Shown one piece after another: positions 41,539-51,387 of a stretch of DNA of 64,000 nt; within the stretch, counting starts at the first letter, position 1, and each line of letters begins with the position of its first letter. The notes under the pieces were generated by a model. That model did no database searches. It saw only the letters and a program-made list of their open reading frames with translations, and was not told where the DNA came from. Source of the DNA: Pseudovibrio sp. JCM 19062 (GTDB taxonomy: Bacteria > Pseudomonadota > Alphaproteobacteria > Rhizobiales > Stappiaceae); assembly GCA_001310715.1 (NCBI GenBank), contig BAXV01000002.1:91999-155998 (forward strand), given 5' to 3'. The translations under genes and the position numbers were made by a program.

Positions 41539-42316
41539 AGCGCCAGTTTTGAGTACGCGGGATCTGACCATCCGCTTTGGTGGTCACGTGGCCGTGGATG
41601 CGGTGTCCTGCGATTTTCATCGTGGGACGCTGACAGCCATTGTGGGGCCGAACGGCGCTGGCAAGACAACGTACTTCAACCTGATTTCCGGCCAGCTTTC
41701 TGCCAGCTCCGGTCAGGTCTGGTTTAACGGCGAGGACATCACCCGCCTATCGGTGGCAGAGCGTACGTTGCGGGGGATCGGACGGGCGTTTCAGCTGACC
41801 AACCTATTTCCCGGCCTTTCTGTTCTCGAAAATGCGCGGCTGGCGGTTCAGGCGCATCAGCGTATTGGGATGGATCTATTTTCCATGGCGGACAGTCATG
41901 TGGAGCTGATCCAGCGGGCCGAGCATATTCTGGCGGAGGTGCATCTGCTGGATAAGGCGGACCAGATCACCAGCGAGCTGTCTCATGGCGACCAGCGCAA
42001 GCTGGAGGTGGCGCTGATGATTGCCATTGGACCGCAGGTGCTCATGTTTGACGAACCAACAGCGGGCATGAGCGTTGATGAGGTGCCAATCGTGCTCGAT
42101 CTGATTGCCGAGCTAAAACAGGACAAGGACCGCACAATCTTGCTGGTGGAGCACAAGATGGATGTTATCCGCTCGCTGGCAGACCGGATCATTGTTCTGC
42201 ACAACGGGGAGCTGGTGGCAGATGGGGAGCCTGCGGAGGTGATCGCCTCCCCTGTGGTGCAGCAGGCATATCTGGGTGTTGCACCCGAAGAGGAACCGGA
42301 GGGTGCCCATGTCTGA
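41522..42316 (+). CDS. livG: Liv-type ABC transporter ATPase (LivG)
   Basis: This is one of the two ATPases of a hydrophobic/branched-chain amino acid type importer. Walker A is GPNGAGKTTY, the signature reads LSHGDQRKLEV (H replaces the second G, usual in LivG), Walker B VLMFDEPTAGM and H-loop LVEHKM. The frame is intact at 264 residues. The ATG at 41522 overlaps the BASS gene end. Confidence 0.9.
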   Translation: MQQTLEAPVLSTRDLTIRFGGHVAVDAVSCDFHRGTLTAIVGPNGAGKTTYFNLISGQLSASSGQVWFNGEDITRLSVAERTLRGIGRAFQLTNLFPGLSVLENARLAVQAHQRIGMDLFSMADSHVELIQRAEHILAEVHLLDKADQITSELSHGDQRKLEVALMIAIGPQVLMFDEPTAGMSVDEVPIVLDLIAELKQDKDRTILLVEHKMDVIRSLADRIIVLHNGELVADGEPAEVIASPVVQQAYLGVAPEEEPEGAHV

Positions 42317-43034
42317 TGCTCTTCTCACGCTTGACGGCGTGCACACGCATATAGGGCCCTACCACATTTTGCAGGGTGTTGATCTGGAGGTTCCGCGCGG
42401 CGGTGTAACGGTGCTGCTTGGCCGTAATGGTGCTGGCAAGACGACGACACTGCGGACCATCATGGGGCTGTGGCAGGCCTCGCAAGGGGCGATCCTGTTT
42501 GACGGGGCGGAGATCCAGAAAGAGGCCACGCCTGCGATTGCCCAGCGCGAGATTGCCTTTGTGCCAGAGGATATGGGCATCTTCACCGATCTGACGGTGC
42601 ACGAGAACATGCTGCTAGCAGCACGTAGCGGTACCATTGATGAGGCACGGCTTGACTGGCTCTTTGGCCTGTTCCCTCCCCTCAAAACCTTCTGGCAGAG
42701 CGCTGCGGGCAATCTTTCGGGCGGGCAGAAGCAGATGTTGGCGGTGGCTCGGGCGATTATTGAACCCCGTAAATTGCTGCTGATCGACGAACCCACCAAG
42801 GGGCTCGCCCCTGCCATCATCAACGCCGTGATTGCTGCTCTGAAGGAGCTGAAAGAGATGCAGACGACGATCCTGCTGGTGGAGCAGAATTTTTCTATGG
42901 CGCGGGCTGTGGGCGATACGGTGGCGGTTATGGATGACGGGCGGATTGTTTATTCCGGCAAGATGTCAGAGCTGGCTGCCGATGCTGACTTGCAGGAGCG
43001 GTTGATGGGACTTTCACTGGAGGCGCACCAATGA
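42309..43034 (+). CDS. livF: Liv-type ABC transporter ATPase (LivF)
   Basis: This is the second cytoplasmic ATPase. Walker A is LGRNGAGKTTT, signature LSGGQKQMLA, Walker B LLLIDEPTKGLAP and H-loop VEQNF, all characteristic of LivF. The frame is intact at 241 residues. It begins 8 bases inside livG and runs 4 bases into livH. Confidence 0.92.
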   Translation: MSDALLTLDGVHTHIGPYHILQGVDLEVPRGGVTVLLGRNGAGKTTTLRTIMGLWQASQGAILFDGAEIQKEATPAIAQREIAFVPEDMGIFTDLTVHENMLLAARSGTIDEARLDWLFGLFPPLKTFWQSAAGNLSGGQKQMLAVARAIIEPRKLLLIDEPTKGLAPAIINAVIAALKELKEMQTTILLVEQNFSMARAVGDTVAVMDDGRIVYSGKMSELAADADLQERLMGLSLEAHQ

Positions 43035-44059
43035 GCGACAGTCTGATTAAACCACGTATTGAGCTCCCTCCTCTGTCGCAGATTATCGAGGCCAAGGCAC
43101 CGTTGTTTCTGGTGCCGGTGTTGATGCTGATTGGATTGCTCGCAATCGGGTCAGGTTCCACATGGCTCACGCTGACGGCGGCGGGGCTGGCAATGGGCAT
43201 GATGATCTTCATCATGGCCTCTGGGCTTACGGTGATCTTTGGGCTGATGGATGTGATCAACTTTGGCCACGGTGCGTTTATCTCGCTTGGGGCCTTTGCA
43301 GGGTTTACCATTTTGGGCCTGCTCGGCGGCTGGATCGAGAGCCCCAGCATTGCGATGAATCTGGGTGCTGTTTTGCTGGCGGTTGTCTTTGCCATGCTGG
43401 TGACGGGACTTGCGGGTTATGGCTTTGAGCGGTTGATTGTAAAGCCGGTATACGGACAGCACCTAAAGCAGATCCTTGTGACCATGGGCGGGTTGGTTGT
43501 GACCCAGCAGCTGATCTATGTGATCTGGGGGCCAGACGAGATTGTGCTGGCACGGCCCGCTGCCTTTCAGGGTTCGTTTGTTGTGCTGGGTGCGGCCATC
43601 GAGAAGTACCGCGTGCTTGCCATTGTCATCGGGCTGGCCTTGTTTGTGGCCATGCGGCTGGTGCTCAACCGGACACGCATCGGGCTGCTGGTGCGGGCGG
43701 GTGTTCAAAACAGTGAGATGGTGGAGGCGCTGGGGTATCCGATCCAGAAGCTGTTTCTGGCAGTGTTCATGGCAGGCTGCGCACTGGCGGGTCTCGGCGG
43801 CGTGATGTGGGGGCTTTATCAGGAAACCATTACCGCCCATATGGGCGCGGAGGTGATGATCTCGGTGTTTATTGTCGTGATCATTGGTGGACTTGGGTCG
43901 ATAGAAGGATGTTTTATCGGCGCCATGCTGGTGGGTCTGTTGACCAACTACACCGGCTTTCTGGTTCCGAAGCTGGCCTTGGTTTCGACGATCCTCTTGA
44001 TGGGCGCTGTTTTGATGTGGCGACCTCAGGGGCTTTACCCCGTTGTCAAAACGCATTGA
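43031..44059 (+). CDS. livH: Liv-type ABC permease (LivH)
   Basis: This is an inner-membrane permease of the Liv family with about nine membrane segments. The family motif GLMDVINFGHGAFISLGAF is clear. The N-terminal about 35 residues (KPRIELPPLSQIIEAK) form a longer cytoplasmic arm than in E. coli LivH. The frame is intact at 342 residues. Confidence 0.9.
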   Translation: MSDSLIKPRIELPPLSQIIEAKAPLFLVPVLMLIGLLAIGSGSTWLTLTAAGLAMGMMIFIMASGLTVIFGLMDVINFGHGAFISLGAFAGFTILGLLGGWIESPSIAMNLGAVLLAVVFAMLVTGLAGYGFERLIVKPVYGQHLKQILVTMGGLVVTQQLIYVIWGPDEIVLARPAAFQGSFVVLGAAIEKYRVLAIVIGLALFVAMRLVLNRTRIGLLVRAGVQNSEMVEALGYPIQKLFLAVFMAGCALAGLGGVMWGLYQETITAHMGAEVMISVFIVVIIGGLGSIEGCFIGAMLVGLLTNYTGFLVPKLALVSTILLMGAVLMWRPQGLYPVVKTH

Positions 44060-44071
44060 GGAGTTTGGTAG

Positions 44072-45127
44072 ATGATTGTGAAGCTCCTTTCCGGTGATAC
44101 GCCGCGCAGTAAAATGCTGAGTGCTGTGTTGCTACTCATTCTATTTGGCTTGCTGTTTGCGCCTTTCCTGTTTCCCGGTACGCGGCCGTTAGATACGGCT
44201 GCGCGTATCTGCATCTTCATTGTGCTGGTGGCGAGTTACGATTTGCTGCTGGGGTATACCGGCGTTGTTTCGTTTGCACATACCATGTTCTTTGGCATTG
44301 GAGCTTACGGGACGGCGCTGGCTCTGGTGAACATGGGCCCCTCTTATAGTGCGATTGCGCTCGGGACTGTGTGCGGTGCGCTGGTGGCTGGTGCTTTTGC
44401 CTTTGTGATTGCGCTGTTTTCTCTGCGCGTGAAGGCGATCTTCTTTGCCATGATGACGCTGGCAGTGGCGAGTGCCTTTCTGGTACTGATCTCGCAGCTT
44501 TCCGGCTTTACCGGCGGCGAGGACGGGCTGACCTATCGCATTCCGCGCGAGATGACGCCTGCGTTCAAGCTGGTCAACGAAAAGGTGCTGGGGGTTCGGA
44601 TCAATGGCAAGCTGATCACCTACTATGCGGTGTTCTTCAGTAGCCTTTGTCTGTTCCTCGTTCTGCTGCGCATGGTGAACTCACCATTTGGCCGTGTTCT
44701 GCAGGCGATCCGCGAAAATGCATTCCGTGCGGAAGCTATTGGCTACAAGGTGGTTCGGTATCGCAGTGTGGCGACCATTTTGTCTGCTGTGATGGCTGCG
44801 CTGGCCGGATCGCTGATGGCCATCTGGCTGCGCTATACGGGGCCTGCAACCACGCTCTCAATGGATATTATGGTGGACATTTTGTTGATGGTTGTGATTG
44901 GCGGAATGGGCAGTATGTATGGGGCCGTCATCGGGGCTGTACTGTTCCTTCTCACCCAGTCCTATCTGCAGAATCTCTTGGGTTTCCTGCAAGAATCATT
45001 GGGTGATCTTCCCATAGTATCTGAGGTGGTTTCCCCCGAACGCTGGCTGCTGTGGCTGGGAATTTTGTTTATCTGCAGTATTTACTGGTTCCCCAAGGGC
45101 ATCACTGGCCGCATGCGGGGAACTTAA
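44072..45127 (+). CDS. livM: Liv-type ABC permease (LivM)
   Basis: This is the second membrane permease. It has the LivM features: GYTGVVSFAHTMFFGIGAYG near residue 62, a periplasmic segment GGEDGLTYRIP, and VVIGGMGSMYGAVIGA near the C-terminus. The frame is intact at 351 residues. It ends the operon; I see no strong terminator after it. Confidence 0.9.
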   Translation: MIVKLLSGDTPRSKMLSAVLLLILFGLLFAPFLFPGTRPLDTAARICIFIVLVASYDLLLGYTGVVSFAHTMFFGIGAYGTALALVNMGPSYSAIALGTVCGALVAGAFAFVIALFSLRVKAIFFAMMTLAVASAFLVLISQLSGFTGGEDGLTYRIPREMTPAFKLVNEKVLGVRINGKLITYYAVFFSSLCLFLVLLRMVNSPFGRVLQAIRENAFRAEAIGYKVVRYRSVATILSAVMAALAGSLMAIWLRYTGPATTLSMDIMVDILLMVVIGGMGSMYGAVIGAVLFLLTQSYLQNLLGFLQESLGDLPIVSEVVSPERWLLWLGILFICSIYWFPKGITGRMRGT

Positions 45128-45465
45128 TGCCTCAAATGCGCTCTTTTTTTTGAAAATGTGCCTTGTGGATTTATTAAGGAGCAACTACATCGGTATGGAC
45201 GAGCGAGCTAAGAGATTTGCTTATCCCGTAGTATTAGAGGGGCGACATATAACCCGCCTCCCTATATGAACCATTAGGACTGAGTTTTTTAGATAGAAAT
45301 AAGAGCTCAGATCTTTTGACTGCGGGCTGTTATTAGAGACACGGTTGGCAGTGTTGCGGTGTGCGCATCGGAACAATGTCCTTTACGGCCTTTGATTACA
45401 TTGCTCGTCAAGACTGGCTTGCCCTAACCAGGCGAGTTGACTATTTTGGCTTAAAGGACGTTTCC
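45128..45465. other. Gap and probable long leader of the cold-shock gene
   Basis: About 340 bases without a gene. Cold-shock genes often have a long structured 5' leader and this gap could contain one. No canonical cold-box was confirmed. Confidence 0.4.
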
Positions 45466-45678
45466 ATGCGACAAGACGGTACCCTCAAATTCTTCAACCA
45501 CGACAAAGGCTACGGCTTCGTTACTCCAGGTGACGGGTCCAAAGATATCTTTGTTCACATCACGGCTTTCGAACGCTCTGGCATCGCAGTTCCTGCTGAA
45601 GGCGCAGCTATCACTTTTGTTGCTGAAGAAGATCGTCGGGGCCGCGGTTTGCAGGCTTCTCAGATTGAGCTTGCTTAA
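45466..45678 (+). CDS. Cold-shock domain protein (CspA family)
   Basis: This single cold-shock domain protein of 70 residues binds single-stranded nucleic acid in the cytoplasm. RNP1 reads KGYGFVTP and RNP2 reads DIFVHITAF. AAAGGACG about 8 bases before the ATG at 45466 favours this start over the longer open frame upstream. Intact. Two hairpin terminators follow. Confidence 0.93.
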   Translation: MRQDGTLKFFNHDKGYGFVTPGDGSKDIFVHITAFERSGIAVPAEGAAITFVAEEDRRGRGLQASQIELA

Positions 45679-45697
45679 TTTGCGAGATTATAAGGAT

Positions 45698-45719
45698 TGC
45701 TTCAGCGCCCGCTGAAGCA
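45698..45719 (+). terminator. Hairpin after the cold-shock gene
   Basis: TGCTTCAGCG / CGCTGAAGCA is a perfect 10-bp stem with a 2-base loop, about 20 bases after the stop codon. No T run follows. Confidence 0.65.
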
Positions 45720-45741
45720 GCCTTGGCACAATATTATAACT

Positions 45742-45791
45742 GGCCTGATGTGCGCCGGCGTTTGCCAGGCACCGTCAGGCCTTTTATTTTT
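45742..45791 (+). terminator. Rho-independent terminator downstream of the cold-shock gene
   Basis: GGCCTGA-T-GTGC / GCAC-CG-TCAGGCC encloses a 15-base loop and is followed by TTTTATTTTT. Together with the preceding hairpin it should fully stop the cold-shock transcript. Confidence 0.8.
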
Positions 45792-46171
45792 CCAGAGTAG
45801 ACCGCCCTGCCCCAAAAGCAGCATCCACGGGTGCTAATCGGGCACCCATCGCGAGCTTTTCACTGTTCCACCGGCTGCGGCTGTGCTGGCTGGCACTATA
45901 CTGGGATGCCTTTCCGCCTCCCCAAAGATTGCCTATTCCTACAGAGACAATATTACCTAGGTGACTTGGCCTCAAACGGGCTGTAAAAAAAACGATATTT
46001 TGTTGCGATCCGTGGACACCCTTGTTTTAACACCATAAATTTCACTATTCCAAGGACAGGTTGGCCTCGCAAAGTTGCAGCTGATAGCCTATAGTGACAG
46101 GTGTCTTAGACTTATGGTTTGGACATAACTCTATTCTCAGCGGTTTTCGCGGACGTGGCAAAGGACTCAAT
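45792..46171. other. Intergenic gap before the TetR gene
   Basis: About 380 bases. A small minus-strand open frame (63 residues) has no family support. No RNA structure recognised. Confidence 0.45.
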
Positions 46172-46723
46172 GTGAAGGGCACAACCAAAGCCAGCAGAAC
46201 ACAGCAACGCATTCTTGAGGCAGCAATCGATCTTGTGCAGGCACAAGGTGGGGGCCAGTTTTCACTGGACGCTGTGGCCAAGCATGCCGGTGTTTCCAAA
46301 GGCGGACTGCTCTACAATTTCCCAAGCAAGCAAGCTCTCATTCGCGCCATGGTGCAATACCACGTGGACGAAACCCGTGCCCACATTACAGAGGAAGAGC
46401 AAAGACTTACTGAGGACCCGTACCGCCACAAGCTGATGCGTGCTTTCTTGAAAGGGCATTGCAAAAGACTGCAGGAAGACGGGAAAGCAGGGTCTGGTAT
46501 GCTTGCAGCCATTGCGGACGACCCAAGTCTACTCGACCCTATACGTACCTTCCACAGAGAGATCTATGCGCGCATTCAGCAAGAGTCAGAAGACCCGGCG
46601 CTTGCAACTGTCGTGTATCTAGCCGTTGAGGGTATTCACAGCAACGGCATCTTTCAGGTGCTTGATGGGGACGTACTGAATGTGGAAGAGCAACTGGACC
46701 GCATGTACGAGATACTCAAGTAA
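46172..46723 (+). CDS. TetR-family transcriptional regulator
   Basis: This is a TetR repressor. The N-terminal HTH is RTQQRILEAAIDLVQAQGG followed by HAGVSKGGLLYNFPSKQAL. The C-terminal ligand domain (about residues 70-180) is of the TetR_C type common in lipid- and efflux-related regulators, ligand unknown. I chose the GTG at 46172, with AAAGGA about 9 bases upstream; an ATG at 46094 would add 26 residues with poor ribosome site. It lies about 110 bases before a TRAP binding-protein gene in the same direction and may control it. Confidence 0.82.
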   Translation: MKGTTKASRTQQRILEAAIDLVQAQGGGQFSLDAVAKHAGVSKGGLLYNFPSKQALIRAMVQYHVDETRAHITEEEQRLTEDPYRHKLMRAFLKGHCKRLQEDGKAGSGMLAAIADDPSLLDPIRTFHREIYARIQQESEDPALATVVYLAVEGIHSNGIFQVLDGDVLNVEEQLDRMYEILK

Positions 46724-46834
46724 GCTTTCCACTGCGTTGAATTCTTCTCAGCATCACGGCTAAAATATATCGTCAGACATACCCTCTTCTGCTAGAAATA
46801 ATACTTATGTATTTTCGTAAGCGGAGACGGGTAG

Positions 46835-47921
46835 ATGAAACGCCGTGACTTTCTGAAAACAGCGATGGTAACGGGTACAGCAGGTGGGGCCTCTGTCCTT
46901 GCTGCCCCTGCAATCGCAAATGCCACCTTGAACCTGAAGCTGGTTGGAGCCTTCCCAAAAGGCTTCCCGGGGGTTGGCACCTCGGCAGAGCGTCTGGGCG
47001 AGCGCATCGAGGCGCTGTCTGATGGCAAGATCTCCATCAAGTATTATGGCGGCGGCGAGCTGGTTCCTCCATTTGAAACATTTTCCGCCGTTTCCTCCGG
47101 AGCAGCTGATATCGGCCACAACGCGCCGTACTATCAGGTGGGCAAGATCCGTTCGACCATGTACTTTACTGCCTTACCGTTCGGGCTGGATGCGGTGGAA
47201 CTTTCCGGCTGGCTGCGTCATGGCGGCGGTCAGGCATTCTGGGATGAAGCTTACGCGCCTCATAATGTGAAACCATTCTATGTAGGCAGCTCCGGCGCTC
47301 AGGCAGGCGGCTGGTTCAAGAAGCCAATCCAGTCTCTGGATGATCTGGTGGGCCTTAAGATGCGTATTGCTGGCCTTGGCGGGGATATTCTGCGCAAGGT
47401 GGGTGCAACGACCGTTGTGACACCTCCGCCAGAGATCTACTCAGCGCTGCAGTCCGGTGTGGTTGATGCGGCGGAGTTTGTTGGGCCTTGGAACGACCTT
47501 GCTCTGGGTCTTTACAAGATTGCTCCTTACTACCACATGCCAGCGTTCCACGAGCGGTCCGGGTCTGGAAATGATCGTGAACCAGAACACCTATGAGAAC
47601 CTCAGCCCATGGCTGAAGCAGGTATTTGCGCAGGCGGCGACAGCTCAGGCTGAAGAGACCACTGCGGAGTTCCGCTATAACAACACCATTGCCCTTTCCA
47701 CATTGGTGGAACGCGGTGCGGTTCTTTCCGCCTTCCCACCAGAAGTGATTGAAGCAATCGGCGGCGCAGCCCGCGAAGTGATCGCGGACTATCCAACTGG
47801 CGATGTGATGTGTGAGAAGATCCATGGATCTTACATGGACTATGTAAAAGCCTGTTCCCTGTACGGCTCACGTATGGAAGGCCAGCTTTATCAGGACCGT
47901 GCACAGGTTTGGTCTGCATAA
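46835..47921 (+). CDS. TRAP transporter solute-binding protein (DctP type), one frame break
   Basis: This is a periplasmic solute receptor of a tripartite (TRAP) transporter. The N-terminus is a twin-arginine-like signal (MKRRDFLKTAMVTGTAGGAS). Family blocks are PYYQVGKIRSTMYFTALPFG and KMRIAGLGGDILRKVGATTV with the conserved carboxylate-binding Arg (KMRI). The frame changes near 47562. Joined length is about 361 residues. No DctQ or DctM membrane gene follows, so it is an orphan receptor whose membrane parts lie elsewhere. Ligand unknown; the sequence is near the mannonate/2-oxo-acid group. Confidence 0.83.
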
Positions 47922-47939
47922 AGACAATGCAAAAATAAT

Positions 47940-47972
47940 CGGCAGGGAGTTTGATCTCCCTGCCGTTCAACC
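47940..47972 (+). terminator. Terminator after the TRAP gene
   Basis: CGGCAGGGAG / CTCCCTGCCG is a perfect 10-bp stem with a 6-base loop. The T run after it is weak (TTCAACCCTTT). Confidence 0.75.
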
Positions 47973-48272
47973 CTTTGCAGGAAGCTCACATATCGTGCAA
48001 TCAGGAGGGGCACATTTCCATTAGCACCTGAAATATATAGTATAATCTGGAAATTCAGGCACCATCAACTTACGATTTTACTTAACGTGATCATTCGATC
48101 TAGTAATTTTACTTAGTTATAAATAATTATGCCAATAAAGCGAATCTAGCTTTTAAATAAACGCTCTATAAAGAATTACTAACTCAATTAGTGGTGGTAA
48201 CCATAAGAAAATTAAAACTGGCGGTATGTGCCGGTTCTAATTTAAAACTCACATGCCCCATCAGGTAATTCC
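47973..48272. other. AT-rich promoter gap before the chemoreceptor gene
   Basis: 300 bases, strongly AT-rich. Likely contains the chemoreceptor promoter; no specific motif assigned. Confidence 0.4.
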
Positions 48273-50316
48273 ATGCGCCGTATTCTCCTAAAGTACCGCA
48301 TTATTGCGATCTTTCTGCTTGCCTTTGTCCCTATGCTTTTCTTCGCTGGCTCCCAAATAACCGCCACCTACACCAAAAAAGTGGAGGCTTCCTCCCTTGG
48401 GCAGGTTGCAGAGTTTGTTCCGGTTTTGAGCGCTGTTGTTCACGAGCTGCAAAAAGAGCGAGGTCGTTCTGCGGGCTACCTTGGTGCGCAGGGCAAAGCG
48501 TTTGTTGAAAGCCTTGCCGATCAGCACAAGATGACTGACAGCAAGATCCGCATCTATAAAAATGCGCTGACCGAGATTGATCTGAAATCCATTGATGCCG
48601 GACTTGCTGCGCAGATGGAGATGGTGAACAGGCGCCTTGCAAACATCGACCGTATCCGCAGTGAGGTGAAAAGTCTGACGACGACTGTGGACGAGACTGT
48701 GACTTACTACAGCAGCACCATTAATGAGGCTTTCAAGTTTCTGCCGAGCACCATTGCAGTGAGCCGCGATCCAAGTCTGGTTCGCAAGTTGAGCATGTAT
48801 GAAGAGATGCTGCTTGGCAAAGAGAACGCGGGCATAGAGCGGGCTATCGGCGCCAACGGCTTCAGTGCTAAGGATTTCAATGCAGCCATCTACCACCTCT
48901 TTGTTCGCCTTGGTGCCAGTCAGGATACTCACTTTGAGACAGCACGGTCTTTGATGACCAAGCCTCAAATGGATTTTCTGGACAAGATCTTCAATCGCCC
49001 GGTTATGGCTCAGGTGCAGGCCGCCCGCGAGCTGGGATACGCTGCCGCCTTTGGAGGAGATATCTCCGCCATCTCCGGTCCCGAGTGGTTTGATATGGCG
49101 ACCAAGCGCATTGACGCACTGAAGGAATTTGAGGACTATCTTGCTGGCGAACTGGTGAAGCACGCGAAGAAGCTGACTGCCGATGCACACTGGGCCTTTT
49201 CACTAGCGCTGATCATTGCCGGTGCGGCGACCCTGCTGGGTATCAGCGCGGCGTACGCTATTATCCGAAGCGTTTCTGTTCCAGTGGCGGCACTGCTTTC
49301 CGATGCCCGTCAACTGGCCGCTGGCGACACCTCTGTAACTTTCTCCCGCGCGATCGGCGTTGATGAAGTGGGTCAGGTGGCAACTGCTGTCATGTCCTTC
49401 CGCGATACGGTTGCCGAGCAAAAGCGCCTGCAGAGCCTTTCCGAGCAGGAGCATGAGCAGGAACGCAAACGACAGGTGCACGTGGACCAGCTGATCAGTG
49501 CATTTAACGATCAGGTTTCCAGCGTGCTTGACCGGGTTGATGACAACACCAGTAAGATGCAGCAGACCGCTGACTCACTGACCCACATTGCAACAACCAC
49601 CTCTGACCGCGCCAGCCATGCGGCTGGTTCTTCTGAACAGGCCTCCCAAAACGTGCAGACTGTGGCCTCTGCTTCTGAGGAACTTTCTGCCTCTATCGAA
49701 GAGATTGGCCGACAGATCTCTCAGACAAAGCAGACCGTTGATGATGCAACCAATGTTGCACGGCCACCAATGATCATGTAACAGATCTGGATCAGGCTGC
49801 GCAGAAGATTGGCGAAGTGGTCAACCTTATTCGCGATATTGCCGAGCAAACCAACCTTTTGGCACTGAACGCGACCATTGAAGCGGCCCGTGCCGGGGAG
49901 ATGGGTAAGGGCTTTGCGGTCGTCGCTTCTGAAGTGAAGGAACTGGCGACCCAGACCGCCAAAGCGACTGAAGAGATTTCCTCGCAGATCTCAGGCATTC
50001 AGGTTCCACCAAGGAAGCTGTGACAGCTATTGAACTGATTGCTGGCACCATGCAGCAGGTGAATGAGTACACCAGCTCCATTGCCACGGCGATTGCCCAG
50101 CAGAACGCTGCGACCTCTTCTATCAGTCAGAACATTCAGCAGGCTGCGCAAGGCACGCAGGATGTGGCGGACAGCATGAGCGTTGTGACCAGCTCCGTGG
50201 AGGAGACCAACAACTCGGCCAATGACGTGCTTGAGGCTTCTTCCTCGGTGTCCAAACAGGCCACAGAGCTGCGCCAGACCATCTCCAGCTTCCTGAAGGA
50301 TGTTGTGGCTGCTTAG
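48273..50316 (+). CDS. Methyl-accepting chemotaxis protein with NIT-type sensor, two frame breaks
   Basis: This is an inner-membrane chemoreceptor. An N-terminal membrane helix (residues 9-27) is followed by a periplasmic domain with the nitrate/nitrite-sensing (NIT) pattern [15 protein letters not shown] second membrane helix ([20 protein letters not shown]), a HAMP domain and a signalling domain with the hairpin-tip sequence [20 protein letters not shown] follow. The frame breaks near 49775 and 50008. Joined length is about 680 residues. There is no CheWA binding pentapeptide or CheRB gene to see here. The signal could be nitrate, nitrite or another small anion. Confidence 0.86.
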
Positions 50317-50420
50317 ACCATAAGCCGTGCAGACATGATATGCGGAGGCTGAGGCCCTCCGTTTTCTCGGTACCAGCGACGAACCTGCTCAGATGCTTCG
50401 CTGTGAGATTGGTCGCTAGG

Positions 50421-51066
50421 CTATTGAGCGGCTAACACTGCATCAATGATCGCATCATTCCACCATTTGCTGGAATAACGCCCTGCAGTTGAGGTCGATC
50501 ATTTACCAATGAGAACACAGCAGCGTCACCTTCCGCAAGGTGCCCACCAAATACGGGGGCGTACGTTCCCAAGTGTGTGACCAGAACTGCATTTTCTGCG
50601 TTCTTCGCATTCGAGCGGATCAGTTCTTTTAAATCAGCACTAAGTTGCTCTGAACCTTGGCCATACCGATAAAGTGCGTTGTGTGCTTCGACACGTCCAA
50701 ACATGAGCCTGGCTGTTTCCAATGTGCGACAGGTGGACTTGCGTAAACCTGCCCAATCGGAATCTGCAGGAAACTAAGTGCGCGATAATTTTCGACTGCA
50801 TTTGCGTGCCCGGCAATCGAAAGATTGCGCTGGGTTGCACAGTTGTTCAGGTCCACCTCCTTGGTGTCAGGAATAAATGCATTCGTACGTTCATGGCGTA
50901 CGATAAGCACATGTCCGCCAGTCTTTAACTGCTCGATCAGCTCTTTTGTTGCTGGTTTAAGATGCTGTGGTGGGGGAGCCTTTCCTTCGTCTGCGGCCAG
51001 TGGGGAAAACGCCACGATTGAAAGGAAAAATGACAGTGATAAACGAGTTAAGAGGGATGGCTTCAT
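50421..51066 (-). CDS. Histidine phosphatase-like periplasmic protein, two frame breaks
   Basis: This secreted protein (Sec signal peptide ending PLAA-DE, about residue 24) has features of the histidine phosphatase superfamily: the first motif VRHERT (variant of RHG) near residue 57 and a downstream VTHLGTYAPVFGG segment supplying the second His. The frame shifts near 50715 and 50470. The restored C-terminus (NDAIIDAVLAAQ) stops at 50421. Joined length is about 215 residues. RHG to RHE is a notable replacement of the active-site Gly. Its substrate is unknown and it may be a phosphatase or an inactive relative. Confidence 0.68.
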
Positions 51067-51387
51067 AACCAGAGGGGCCTTTTGCAGGAGGTGATGGTCG
51101 ATTTTTATCTTTAGACAGCGGATCACATCTTGCACCGGTACCGAGCTGGTTTGGGTCGAAACGGTAATTCACTGCCGTTACCTTATAAAGATACATTTTA
51201 TATATATCTTTTATTAGATCAATATATCACCACTTGCAATCCACAGGTACTCCATTAGAGAAATCTTCCTTTAGTGCCTTGCATCATGTTCAGATTTCAG
51301 GGTTTCCCGGTTCTGTTCGATGGCGGTTACTCTTTGTGTTCATTGCAGATGAGTTGACCTTAGCTTGAAAGCTCATATAAGAGCGCC
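51067..51387. other. Divergent gap between phosphatase-like and flavoprotein genes
   Basis: About 320 bases that hold two divergent promoters. It is AT-rich around 51,190-51,230. No repeat or RNA identified. Confidence 0.4.

Noticed and set aside
48288..49190. A 300-residue open frame on the minus strand.
   Set aside because: It is the complement of the chemoreceptor gene, with no recognisable domain.
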